A stretch of DNA of 64,000 nt. Source: JAOSJT01 sp035362335 (GTDB taxonomy: Bacteria; Bacteroidota; Ignavibacteria; SZUA-365). The position numbers were made by a program, and so were the translations under genes. The notes under the pieces are model-generated. The model was given only the letters and a program-made list of their open reading frames with translations. It did not search any database and had not been told where the DNA came from. Positions 39,701-45,308 of this stretch are shown one piece after another. Position 1 is the first letter of the stretch; the number at the start of each line of letters is the position of its first letter. The DNA lies in assembly GCA_035362335.1 (NCBI GenBank), contig DAOSDL010000015.1:1-64000 (forward strand). Reading direction: 5' to 3'.

Positions 39701-42700
39701 CCGCCATGGGGTTGTCGGGTTCAGTCACGGGCGCCTTGGGAATCTTCCCGCCCTGGTACTGCGCGATCTCCTCCAAGGCCTTGTCGTAGATGTCCTCCCA
39801 ATCCAACCCTTCAGCCAGCCAGGCCTGATGCGTAGGATTGTCGGATTCCAGCAAGCGCTCCCGGATTTTGTCATACGTGAGCGGGCCATCCTTTTTCACG
39901 AGGTTCTTGGCGCGTACCGGGTTCGAGCCCACCTTCACATTGTCCAGCATATCGCCGGTGATGTCGCCCACGCCCGAACCGAAAATGGCCTTGGTGGCGG
40001 GCATGCTTTCCAGCGCTTCCGGCGTGATGAGCACCATCTCTCCCGCCTTTTTCTGCGCCACGGCACTGCGTTTCCCGCGCGTATCCAGCATCTTCGCGTA
40101 CTCTTGATCGCTGAGATTGCCGAGGAATTCATTGCCTTTCACACCGATCACATCATAGCCGCCATCCGGCGAGCGCAACACATTGGCCTTCTTGCCTTTG
40201 TACGTAAGGGTGTTGATCGGCTTTCGCGCTTCGTTCCATGCCGCCCACGTGCGGAGCTTCGGGTGATCCTTCTCGTACATCCGCACCGCTTCAACCGGAT
40301 CGAGTTCGCCGGATCGCAGGCGCTTGACGATGTCCGCGCGTTCGCGCGTTTTCCGTGCTGCCTCGGAAGGCGCGGCGGCGGGCTTCGACACATCGAGAAT
40401 GCCGCCTGCTATCGATTCCTGCTGCCGGTAATCCATCGTGAGTTCTTCGCCTTCGCCGAGGGGCCGTCGCGCCACAATCGCGTAACTGCCATCCTGCTGC
40501 TGCTCCACACTCACGTTCGGGTCGTTGGAATGGTTGATGTACCGCCCGACGAAGTTGGTGCGGTTTCCCTTTTCGTCCAGCGCCGTCGCTATCACATCGC
40601 CGGCGGGGTGCTCGTTGTAGGTGAAAACGCCCTGCCCGTGGATGGGGCTGTTCGAGAGATACACCCGGTCGAGGTCCGCCTTGGGCTGCGGGATGATGTC
40701 CTTCTCGCTGCGGCTGGCCGCGTAATGCTGGGCGGGGGTAAGCCCCGTGCTCTTGAGATAGTCCTGAAAATCCGTGCGTGCGCCGTCCGGTCCGGTGTCA
40801 ATACCCGCGTTGCCGGAAGTTGTTGCACCCTGCGGAGTTGCAGGTTTCGCACCGCCCGTTTTGTCGCTCGCGGCGTCAATCGGTCTGTCGACGTTCGCCA
40901 TCATGTTGAAGAACTGTTGACGGCCGATCTGCACAGTGGTGCCGGGCGCGCGGAAGCTCTGGTCCGAAAGCCGCAATGTCACGAGGGAAGGATCGTCCTG
41001 CTGCTCCGCCACGGTCACAGGCCTGCCGCTGTCCACACCCGGTATGGTAATGGACTGTCCGAGAAACGGCGCGATCAAATCGCCTTCCACACCTTCGAAC
41101 TGCGATACCGGCGGCATTTCCGGTGCCGCCTGCTGCGATGCCGCGCCCGCGCGGTTCGGAGCGCGGCCCATGCGCTTTTCGCTGCCGAAGCTTTGCGGTC
41201 CACGCGCCTGCTCGAGTTCGCTTTTTCCTTGCGCGAGACGGTCCTGAAATTCTCCTACTCGCCGCATTCCTTGAAGTTGCTCGGGCGAATAGAACGTATT
41301 GGTAGCGGGATCGTAGTATCCGGTCTTTTCCGGTGCCTGCTTCACCGCACCCGCGACAGCCATTGCCTGTGCCTTGACATCGCTCGGTTTCCCGAGGCCA
41401 CGACGATTTGCGATGCGTCCCGCCTGGTTCACGATGGTGAACGGCGAACCGAACAATCCGATACCCACCAATTCCGTAAGAAGCCGGTCCCGGCCCTTCT
41501 CGCTGGTGATGGGGTCATCGTACTGCCGATTGTCGATCCATGCCTGAATCGGTTCGTTGAGCTCTTCCTCGGCGATTTCATAAATGATACCCTGCCAGCC
41601 AATTCCCTCCTTCACCTTCGCCACGGCTTTCTCAACGTCCGTAGCCCGGATATTGGCTTTCTGCATGTAGCGCCCGACGAGCGCGCGCTTTAGTGCGATC
41701 AGCGATTCGCCCGCGGACTCGGTGCCCATCTCCGCCATGTTGGAAGCCAGGCCCTTCAGTGCGGCGTCGAGTATTGGGTCGCCCTTGGCGATCTGACGGT
41801 AGACGACTTCGCCGGCGGGAGACAGGCCGTATTCGTATTGCCCTTGCATGCGCTCGGCCATGCCACGAGCGATACCGGGAACATCGACCGCGCCTGCCGT
41901 AGCCCCGCCGACAATCGGCGCGACGATACGCGACATATCGCGTACACCGCGTTTCCCACCGAACGCGCGGAACAGTTGCCGCGATATGAACTGCTCCGCC
42001 TTGTCCCGCACAGGTTCGAGTATTTTGAACTTTCCCGCATACGGGAGCATCGGACCCACCATCTGGCCGCCACGATAGAACGGCGCGCGCGTTTCCGCCT
42101 CGAACTGCTTGCGGACCACTTCCGCATCGAACATTTCCTTCTCTTCCGGCGTGGCCTTCCCTTCGGCAACGCGCCGCTCCACATCACCCATGCGCCACGA
42201 GCGAAGCCCCGCGATGGCATCACCCACAAACGGGAAGAGTTCTTCCGGCGCCTCCATGAATCCCGCGTAGAGCCCTCGCAGCACTTCGGCGGGGTTGTCG
42301 TCCTCGGGCATATCGAGGATGGCGCGATACTGCGTGAGTGCTTCATTCAGCGCGCGGCGCTTTCCCGAATACTGATCGTGCACCTCGTATGCACCTGCAG
42401 ACGGGTCCGTGCGCCACTTTGCCGGCGGGATCGCTGCGAGTTGGCGCTCCAATTCCGCGACCTTGCCCGCCGAGAATTCGCGCACGCGCTTGAACATGGC
42501 CTTGGGATCTTCACCTTCGAAGGTGCGCCCGATGTCACCGCTGACCATGGACGCGGGTGCGGGATCGGGCCAGAGGCGGAGTTCCGTAGGCACATCACCC
42601 CATCCGTCCGGCTGCGCGCCGGGTATGGGGAATGAGCGATTGATGCCAGCCGCCATCGGCGCCACGTTTGGATCACCGAATGCCTGCTCGGGACTGCCGA

Positions 42701-43346
42701 AGTTCACGGGAGGGATGGTTTCCGAGGGCAACGCCACACCACCCTGCTGCTCTATCGGCGAGAGTGCGGGCAGTTGGAAAAGCCGCGCCGCCTTGCGTTT
42801 CTGCGCCTGGCCGATCTGCTTGTCGAATTCCTTTTCCTGAACGTCCTTCGCGGTCCTGATCTTGCCCGGCTCCGGCTTGGTCGGTGCTGCGGACGCGCCG
42901 GCAGTGGCCGTCGGGAACAAGCGCTTCGGTTTCGCCGGGGTCGATGCCGATGCAATGTCCACACTCGGAACAAACGGCGCGGTCACTCCACGCATGATGT
43001 TGAGCATGCCCGGCGCCGTCGGTTCCTCGCCACCGAACATCCGCGTCCACTCTTCCGTCATGTAATCACCCACCGGACGCGCGGGCTGCACACGGCTGCC
43101 CGCCGGGGCCTGCGGCGCCTGGAAGTACCCGCCCATCTCGTTCGCCACCGAAGTGCTGTCCATCTTCGAATACCGAGGCACGTAGCGGCGCAGGTCGTTC
43201 ACCAGATTGCCGATATACGCGGGGTCGCCGGACTGATACACTTCATCAATGCTGCGCAACACATCATCGTCGGACATATCCGCGAGGTGCGGCACGTACT
43301 GACGCAGGGAGCGGGCAATCGCGAGGCGAGGTTCCTGTGGGTTCAT
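27750..43346 (-). CDS. Giant polyvalent phage protein (5198 aa) with SET, pyrophosphatase-like, ART-like, methyltransferase, helicase and peptidase modules
   Basis: One unbroken frame. Approximate modules: ~340-690 hydrophobic/Gly-rich region, perhaps membrane-active; ~890-975 SET domain (IHGQGVFTY, NHSNDPNVS, GEELTMDY); ~1470-1600 polyvalent-type inorganic-pyrophosphatase-like domain (KSDYGYIRGTEGKDKDHIDV); ~1850-1995 ADP-ribosyltransferase-like (VVYHGT, WGTAFYLT); ~2045-2110 SH3/KOW-like; ~2430-2700 N6-methyltransferase (EPSAGVGGL, NPPF); ~2980-3700 strawberry-notch-type helicase (GDGTGVGKGR, DEAH, GMGRSHRTNQ); ~4063 zinc peptidase (HEMGH, then EEGFAEW); ~4600-5000 LPD38-like virion region. 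Ala/Pro-rich linkers join them. It lies where podoviruses encode ejected internal proteins, so entry with the genome and modification or shielding of DNA and host targets is inferred. Confidence 0.9.
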   Translation of the reverse strand: MNPQEPRLAIARSLRQYVPHLADMSDDDVLRSIDEVYQSGDPAYIGNLVNDLRRYVPRYSKMDSTSVANEMGGYFQAPQAPAGSRVQPARPVGDYMTEEWTRMFGGEEPTAPGMLNIMRGVTAPFVPSVDIASASTPAKPKRLFPTATAGASAAPTKPEPGKIRTAKDVQEKEFDKQIGQAQKRKAARLFQLPALSPIEQQGGVALPSETIPPVNFGSPEQAFGDPNVAPMAAGINRSFPIPGAQPDGWGDVPTELRLWPDPAPASMVSGDIGRTFEGEDPKAMFKRVREFSAGKVAELERQLAAIPPAKWRTDPSAGAYEVHDQYSGKRRALNEALTQYRAILDMPEDDNPAEVLRGLYAGFMEAPEELFPFVGDAIAGLRSWRMGDVERRVAEGKATPEEKEMFDAEVVRKQFEAETRAPFYRGGQMVGPMLPYAGKFKILEPVRDKAEQFISRQLFRAFGGKRGVRDMSRIVAPIVGGATAGAVDVPGIARGMAERMQGQYEYGLSPAGEVVYRQIAKGDPILDAALKGLASNMAEMGTESAGESLIALKRALVGRYMQKANIRATDVEKAVAKVKEGIGWQGIIYEIAEEELNEPIQAWIDNRQYDDPITSEKGRDRLLTELVGIGLFGSPFTIVNQAGRIANRRGLGKPSDVKAQAMAVAGAVKQAPEKTGYYDPATNTFYSPEQLQGMRRVGEFQDRLAQGKSELEQARGPQSFGSEKRMGRAPNRAGAASQQAAPEMPPVSQFEGVEGDLIAPFLGQSITIPGVDSGRPVTVAEQQDDPSLVTLRLSDQSFRAPGTTVQIGRQQFFNMMANVDRPIDAASDKTGGAKPATPQGATTSGNAGIDTGPDGARTDFQDYLKSTGLTPAQHYAASRSEKDIIPQPKADLDRVYLSNSPIHGQGVFTYNEHPAGDVIATALDEKGNRTNFVGRYINHSNDPNVSVEQQQDGSYAIVARRPLGEGEELTMDYRQQESIAGGILDVSKPAAAPSEAARKTRERADIVKRLRSGELDPVEAVRMYEKDHPKLRTWAAWNEARKPINTLTYKGKKANVLRSPDGGYDVIGVKGNEFLGNLSDQEYAKMLDTRGKRSAVAQKKAGEMVLITPEALESMPATKAIFGSGVGDITGDMLDNVKVGSNPVRAKNLVKKDGPLTYDKIRERLLESDNPTHQAWLAEGLDWEDIYDKALEEIAQYQGGKIPKAPVTEPDNPMADVTTYLDSLKPDEFVRVWQSVGDEQKKQYLGDDYQDMTVDEIAQLKRVNVNGEWYDVKQEGGPEGELILEDGTTLSFDRVFSADVKLPVQDVEKGTAAASQAPDTVRAAEDTAAAPISNEGSLFGDIPQGSRKLTPEQEFATKNPGQAAQGARNARQEERRKAVADARARMAKLKEELALHRRELPLARPEQKPKVQDAIRQTLAKMRALQKVIGDAPIVEEIEKQNAPDMFAVEEGPAAGQTVAADPSEGQKEAGNYKKAHVRVQGLDISIENPKGTTRSGVDRDGKRWETEMKSDYGYIRGTEGKDKDHIDVFIGPNPDSDFVLVVNQKNEDGKFDEHKIMLGFGSREEAEEGYLANYAPNWLKKQGGKLDAVETNVADMKDWLRSGETKKPHPANDPMVLPVTETLSPELLARDWRKRRGEKVVLNVLGSQRPGEYTVAEDQSGLTQKERHVVRLVAPDGGIRLVDARNIREIKREEQALPTPAAELTPQEKAKQELEELKKKFLQQTGNTLTAGIDPAAMATAVQIALKYTELGVYKFADFAKAAYELVGDAITPYLKGAYMAAKQHLDREARKQMDTEDAVDDANLDALLSSAEQQTPPKPEAPAKKPVVESASLKRPNNWLRNSAVRNVVYHGTADDIDVFSNDGLANGGVWGTAFYLTADPTDAEDWAAGAVDVRGGSPSIMPLWVRIENPFYIDRPEARRAALAEARKQGIDIPASVLPWLEGKAEQGLDASIWAEENLADIVKAMGHDGIIGTIDGVENYAVFSNEQIRSATANTSDTESESPSEPKEPAKTPEKQPAATQAAPESREGANDKDPDAPTQFREGDRVVFNSNAFDVYRGRHGVIVDVSIETFSMVPMFGAGTSERMRSVRYEVKTDGGLLAISNADDLGLEEGAAPEVVPDVKVSKGEIEPQYMAPADVVRQIRRHQNTIDNLKSAASRARKQEIIRRYEVDARWHGEKRDDLIEALRKWGTEHPKELRDIGEDATLRKHGLGDLLGESTPAAAPSAKPAGAEPPAADQMEAARRVLAAAGLKVTATTTNNGKPVWEVSGNTKTHLDHMKALRGRWYGPKKVWSFYAADPSIDLAKRLDPTAMTARPATPAEPTPQATPAVDTNRSIVKRVESATTESARSNIFAELGSKAVPGLRMQEHEEAGRWVYLVAKGEVAQSEFDAKIEEWRRENRIRQNEQTPKDTPVMPPEERPIPTFATAPRTEPVERMEAIESLRDAVYERLSMGLSLNNTMFWQMADRAFGASRAEDGYDVKDAYDALEAAVNTYIIEKELFPGRNIAETRAVLERIRQVLPLIPTQNVRTAESDEFQQFSTVPHIALLANWLANLRRDDVYLEPSAGVGGLASFAVGDVAEIILNELSDRRADILEQTLGEVENGPKMQFFRENAEQLDNILDDSVVPTVVVMNPPFSSTAGAVQGERDTMNSTLHLDQMLRRLPEGGRLVAVLGEGATMSAETTDPAGRQPTGAKLAPWWRETMKKYNVRANVGIAGKEYAKYGTGWPVRIVVIDKDGPTPGGGVYQKFYNTIEEALADSELRRIRDERPATELPDQPAGAGSAAGTQGTGGQKLPTDTRPDVVGTGEQRPAPGRGDAGGLQDVLGEDDGSPGKRNAVPDGRAARERELQQQGSKGTRKGSAGPALDGNDPRFRVDTGNLMEYTVDPDRSADAQQSDNLDSRFDRYVPSRMSIAGAKPHPGNIVESAAMASVKAVRPTYVPMFSKEFVESGILSEVQLEAVIYAGQAHEQHIDDGLRRGFFIGDGTGVGKGREIAGILLDNWNQGRRRHLWITKNQKLQADAERDILAVFGEKAGGLLHNLSDTKLDQNIAIDEGILFITYNTLIQESRTSAGRTRLKQIVDWLGKDFEGVIAFDEAHKMGTALDMKGKRGVKKASQTAIKAMDMVAAFPEARVVYASATGATDPTNLGYLDRIGLWGASTEFPTKLKFVEDVTGAGVAMMEYVARDMKAMGLYLARSLSYEDVTFETLTHALSPEQREIWNTLSDSWAVVLDNINDALELTASNSDGKVDGRVKARLMSQFWGANLRFWNQILLSMQLPSMIADIHKQIDAGNSVLIQLVNTYEAAQESKLSTADKEDLEALDMTPRESLMAMVERTFPVNEYREIEDENGNKRMELVLDSKGNPVQNREALRMRERLLDRLSQIVIPDAPLDAIITEFGADMVAEVTGRSRRVVRTYDTKSGRQKTIIEKRSSAKADVEADDFMNDRRKILIFSDAGGTGRSYHADRAAKNQRKRIHYVFQPGWVANMAIQGMGRSHRTNQAAAPHYVLVTTDLEGQKRFISTIARRLSQLGALTRGQRDAAGGSLFSERDNLESVESREALRQLYVDVWRGVVPNLTLAEFENKTSLKLTDKDGALLETLPPMSQFLNRLLNLGVDTQNLIFQALSSRIDAKIHEATLNGTLDLGMESVKAERAEVATSRIVHTDERTGAKTRYLRIRLFTKAVRREWETSGAEKAEKWVRNIRSGRVYAVFPSTNYTDAKTGKVLKRNVLASVTGTQYLPTTDVDDATKYEILSKNEAKAAWKKDYEAAPELKESELHMITGALLPVFSRLPSGGSIKVQRVKLDDGTSILGRVILEKDVNDMLRRLGAEGEQIEYAPEEVVARIVNDNYEAEFANGWRMRRRTVNGQDRIEFINTSLKSGDSQLLQNAGVVFERQSYESRHYLPTGRRGEEVLKKLAGLNKKIIAMYPPETGEGEVDAKSAVIHRAQRQSTGTSPTPPPTAIPTRRYSVPQPAAWTQTPTTTREAQRLEKRMRGDSKGERIGMRSIVDWLGRQVHAELRVGKEQTTRRNPAHFESDSAIMRSRYPSSAAYNMHEMGHAISGYLRDRHPNLFRGMVDDLKALATAPGSLASANSAEEGFAEWLRLFVTNYGAIDGLPVTQKIETVLEKDSPELMAALRDANRLHFLHAQRGAVAIRNSINNDKGLPPPFWSRALDSIDKILFEGVSSRHAIEHIRRMVWRQWKHGAGIPRMTGKTWAEYGRMIREYLAGRKSAVKQAREWEKRIANSPGNMMSAYVTVLRIPQEVDYFIRGTGRKEHSGQRVIATGDKRILTDEAIDTLEKAGYTIPVEMRDTSSMGKSWRARHGDYIFFHNRLIADVVTDVGPDNWEAFEQYVWDKTDLYRHEKLGMDYAGYSDGISPEDLRRQVADAEKAHPEWKDRYKELNDYMDNLAVIAVAGGLITADQAAAMKKKHEQYVPLLKEREREENGFGSSTGVQISAKYRRAHGSELPKIPLLNSIEIRTRQVLSAYYHNRMALAPVRLAEMTSNDNTVPYDVRKLVERMAVRLRLDTKKMATLGEEEARKVIAEYLTQQLHAEIRAREGEDADIPEEIKVTASDVVVHWSGMSIFRTTDPRAVHVIAPMVDGERAFYQIEDPILYDFFARSTKPVGKVARGIQRWVLPVVAPWKRQITQTLRFVLGNIPRDTVTAMFTGEGMKSLIPAYYHLTGLIYKLSGKVPDTATTGQLLARSFETAFDPAQLVRMNKFKQTLMEGLMVPGWGVMTRGERIMAIIKDAPGKLATLFMKPTELILWATGQRALAELSEESARLGAYRQAKNEGYSDEEAQMRYDIITGLFADRPGDNDIATFVRAPGFLNPTMQIMYGWLSRLTDPDPGVRNFHYLKIGYIGALTALGWAVNILLMGDDEYEKLKERPDEERFHFMPVGGLFKVPFDNGPLGATQMFVWNMMDHMAGGDPVEARKLATQTLKKMNSLPYTPTEFLSPQIVTWVELMANYKFYWDKQIVPQFMLALPAEEQYYTTTNEMYVRMGEYLGISPLKIEHAIRSGVSPQIDETFRLYSMIFGGEPLRKVDQIPGISTRMQHEPMGYNSRSVQQLAEKAEKFRSVVSSLKKHFGMPDNMRLSDAADWMYSNPNELTERQREQFDEAVKYYDYYRAFQTDEDSVERWYEQAKQARKRAIESRDPKDWETVDEYLRGMTEKARLALSNNQ
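34685..35026 (-). CDS. Nested out-of-frame gene inside the giant gene (113 aa)
   Basis: Same strand as the giant gene but shifted one base. CCGGAGGATACGTG precedes the ATG, giving a near-perfect Shine-Dalgarno. The peptide (MKGQQLNYPINQQALEALRE...) is acidic and helical, with MWWGLENN, DEEMREDFKMFLVKMM and a C-terminal RAREALDLLWMATT helix. Codon third positions are almost all G or C, as in real genes here. The giant protein's own frame over this span (~2774-2887) is a Gly/Ala/Gln-rich linker, as expected if the overlapping gene was favoured. Function unknown; size and charge would suit an inhibitor or adaptor. Confidence 0.7.
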   Translation of the reverse strand: MKGQQLNYPINQQALEALRELREPADRNYPPILDLMWWGLENNVPLQDEEMREDFKMFLVKMMDRPENVMQFLTDGQPENANFSSKDPKERAREALDLLWMATTPDSESIPEI

Positions 43347-43358
43347 GGGGTTTCCCGA

Positions 43359-44456
43359 TTACTTGCGCATCCAAGGGTTCGGTTTCGCGGGTGCGGGCTG
43401 GCCACCACCGGATTCCACGGGGCCGCCGCCCACCACTTGCCCGGTCTCCCACGATTTGATCTTCGCATCCTTCACGGCATGGTCCTTTTGTGCAGCGGTG
43501 AGCTTCGCCTCCGCTTTCCTTCGTGCCTGTGTGAGTTCCTGCGCCTTGCGGTCGCGCGAGAATGCGGGAAGGTTGCTGCTCTGTAATTCCTGTTCGGCGC
43601 GCTTGAGCATGATGAGTTCGTTTTGCGCGCGTTGCACTTCGGTAGCCGCTACGTCCCTTTCCACCTGCATGGCCGAAAGGTTTGCGCGTTGCGCCGGCGT
43701 CATCCGCGCACCGCCGCTGCCGCTGCCACCGCCCGTGCGGCGCTGATACCGCAGCGTCCCGTCCGGGAGCTCGATCTCGTCGGTTTTGAGCACCTTGGAA
43801 CCGATCTCGCCACCCTGCACGTACGGTACGAGCACACCGTCCTTACCAAGAACAGGAGCGAGAGTTTTGATTTCCTCGGGTTCGCGCTCCATCGTGGAAG
43901 AAAGGTCGCCCTCGCCTGTTTCAAGGAAACGGAGATAGCCGCCCGGATCGACAATCCGGTAGTCCTCACCCATGGCTTTCGCAAGAGCGCTGCGCGTGTC
44001 GAAGGCACGCTCTTCCTCCTTCACGCCACGCTCGTAGGCACGATCTTCGAGCTGCATGCCTCGGGCCGCTTCCGCCGCACGTCGCTGTGCTTCGGCCGCG
44101 TACATCGTGTTTCCATATCCCGTGTACTGCGCTGCCACTTCGGGAGGCAGCCCAGCCATGGACGCATAGAGACGCGAGAGGGCTGCGGCATCGATCGGGA
44201 GCCGCCGTTCCTCGCCCATCTCGAAGGTGGGTATGCTGGTCGTCCCGCCACCCGGCTTCTCGATAGTGACGGGATCGCCTGTCGGCTGCATCTGCGCCGG
44301 CTGCGTGAGGGACTGATTCCACTCGTTGTACGCATCCGCGCCCTGGCTTCGCGCATTCGCGGCCGCGATGCCGCTGTAAAGCTGGCCGATCATGTTCGCG
44401 ATATTCGCGGCGGTGCCCAGCCCGAAGCTCCAGTTCTCTCTCGTCCGGCGTTTCAC
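43359..44456 (-). CDS. Internal virion-type helical protein
   Basis: This 365-aa protein begins with a Gly/Ala-rich amphipathic segment (GLGTAANIANMIGQLYSGIA), then long Ala/Glu/Arg-rich helices with coiled-coil character (~115-150 and ~265-330), split by a Gly-Ser linker (TGGGSGSGGAR). This is the make-up of ejected internal core proteins of podoviruses (T7 gp14-16 type), though sequence homology cannot be claimed. It is transcribed just before the giant gene, with a 12-bp gap. Confidence 0.55.
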   Translation of the reverse strand: MKRRTRENWSFGLGTAANIANMIGQLYSGIAAANARSQGADAYNEWNQSLTQPAQMQPTGDPVTIEKPGGGTTSIPTFEMGEERRLPIDAAALSRLYASMAGLPPEVAAQYTGYGNTMYAAEAQRRAAEAARGMQLEDRAYERGVKEEERAFDTRSALAKAMGEDYRIVDPGGYLRFLETGEGDLSSTMEREPEEIKTLAPVLGKDGVLVPYVQGGEIGSKVLKTDEIELPDGTLRYQRRTGGGSGSGGARMTPAQRANLSAMQVERDVAATEVQRAQNELIMLKRAEQELQSSNLPAFSRDRKAQELTQARRKAEAKLTAAQKDHAVKDAKIKSWETGQVVGGGPVESGGGQPAPAKPNPWMRK

Positions 44457-44459
44457 GGT

Positions 44460-44813
44460 TTACCCCGCCTGTTGTTGGTAGAGGGAAGCGAGAAGTTGTC
44501 CGATGTCCAGCCCGCCAGGCACGCCCATTCCCGGTGCGCCCGTTCCCATGCCCGACACCGCGGCACGCGGCTTGCGCTGCGGCGTGCGTGCGCTGGGGTT
44601 GCCACCGCTGGCGCCAATCGTTGCTGACATGCGCTGCAGCAACGCCGGCGCGTTGTTGGTGGCGTTGAGTTGTGGGATTTGGAACTGCAATCCTTGCGAA
44701 CCGCCATTGCCGCCGGGCGGCGCGGAAATGTTCTTTGGCGCGTCGGGACCGAAAAGTGCGTTGCCAAGACCTGTCGCGGCAGTGACCAGAGCGGCTATTT
44801 CTAAAGGTTCCAT
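44460..44813 (-). CDS. Small Gly/Pro-rich virion-type protein
   Basis: This 117-aa protein has an N-terminal amphipathic helix (MEPLEIAALVTAATGLGNALFG), then a low-complexity Gly/Asn/Pro region and a short C-terminal helix. The start resembles those of phage internal or tail-ejection proteins. It is between two similar helical proteins with gaps of 3 and 9 bp, suggesting one ejection module with the 161-aa and 365-aa neighbours. Confidence 0.5.
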   Translation of the reverse strand: MEPLEIAALVTAATGLGNALFGPDAPKNISAPPGGNGGSQGLQFQIPQLNATNNAPALLQRMSATIGASGGNPSARTPQRKPRAAVSGMGTGAPGMGVPGGLDIGQLLASLYQQQAG

Positions 44814-44822
44814 GCTCTCCTC

Positions 44823-45308
44823 CTATCCGTTCAATTCCATTTCCAGCATCATCTTGTACAGCATGGCCTGAAGCTGCTGCTGGCTCATGCCCATTTGATT
44901 GCCCTGCATGATGATGTTGCCGAGATTGTTCATGCGGGATTGGTCCGCCTGGTATTGATCGCGTTCGAGGTTCCCGTAGGCCTCCGCGCGGGACTGCATC
45001 AGCGGCAGCGACTGCATGAGCGCCGCCTGTCCCTGCGCCGCGTTCACGCCCATACCCTTGAGGTTTCCGGCGATGCTCGGCAGTTGCGCGATGCTGCGGT
45101 AATAGCTGTCATCGATACGCCCCTTCATGCCTGCGGCGTCGAATTGCGGCGAAGACCGATACTCGTTCTCGAACCCCTTCCAGTTCGTCAGCATCTCGTT
45201 TCCCTGGTGCGAAAACTCGGTACCGAGGAATCGCACATCCGTGGGATGAAGCCGTTCGTGCCAGTTAACGAAAGGTCGCGAGATGTAGGGTGTTTGTTGG
45301 TCCGGCAT
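44823..45308 (-). CDS. Met/Gln-rich internal virion-type protein
   Basis: This 161-aa protein has an aromatic N-terminal third (YISRPFVNWHERLHPTD) followed by Gln/Met/Asn-rich helices (QLQAMLYKMMLEMELNG). Such composition is common in phage ejection proteins. It overlaps the start region of the 749-aa tail gene by one base. No domain is recognised. Confidence 0.5.
   Translation of the reverse strand: MPDQQTPYISRPFVNWHERLHPTDVRFLGTEFSHQGNEMLTNWKGFENEYRSSPQFDAAGMKGRIDDSYYRSIAQLPSIAGNLKGMGVNAAQGQAALMQSLPLMQSRAEAYGNLERDQYQADQSRMNNLGNIIMQGNQMGMSQQQLQAMLYKMMLEMELNG

Noticed and set aside
39570..41693. Plus-strand open frame of 707 codons
   Set aside because: Antisense to the giant gene, His/Arg-rich, without a start signal.
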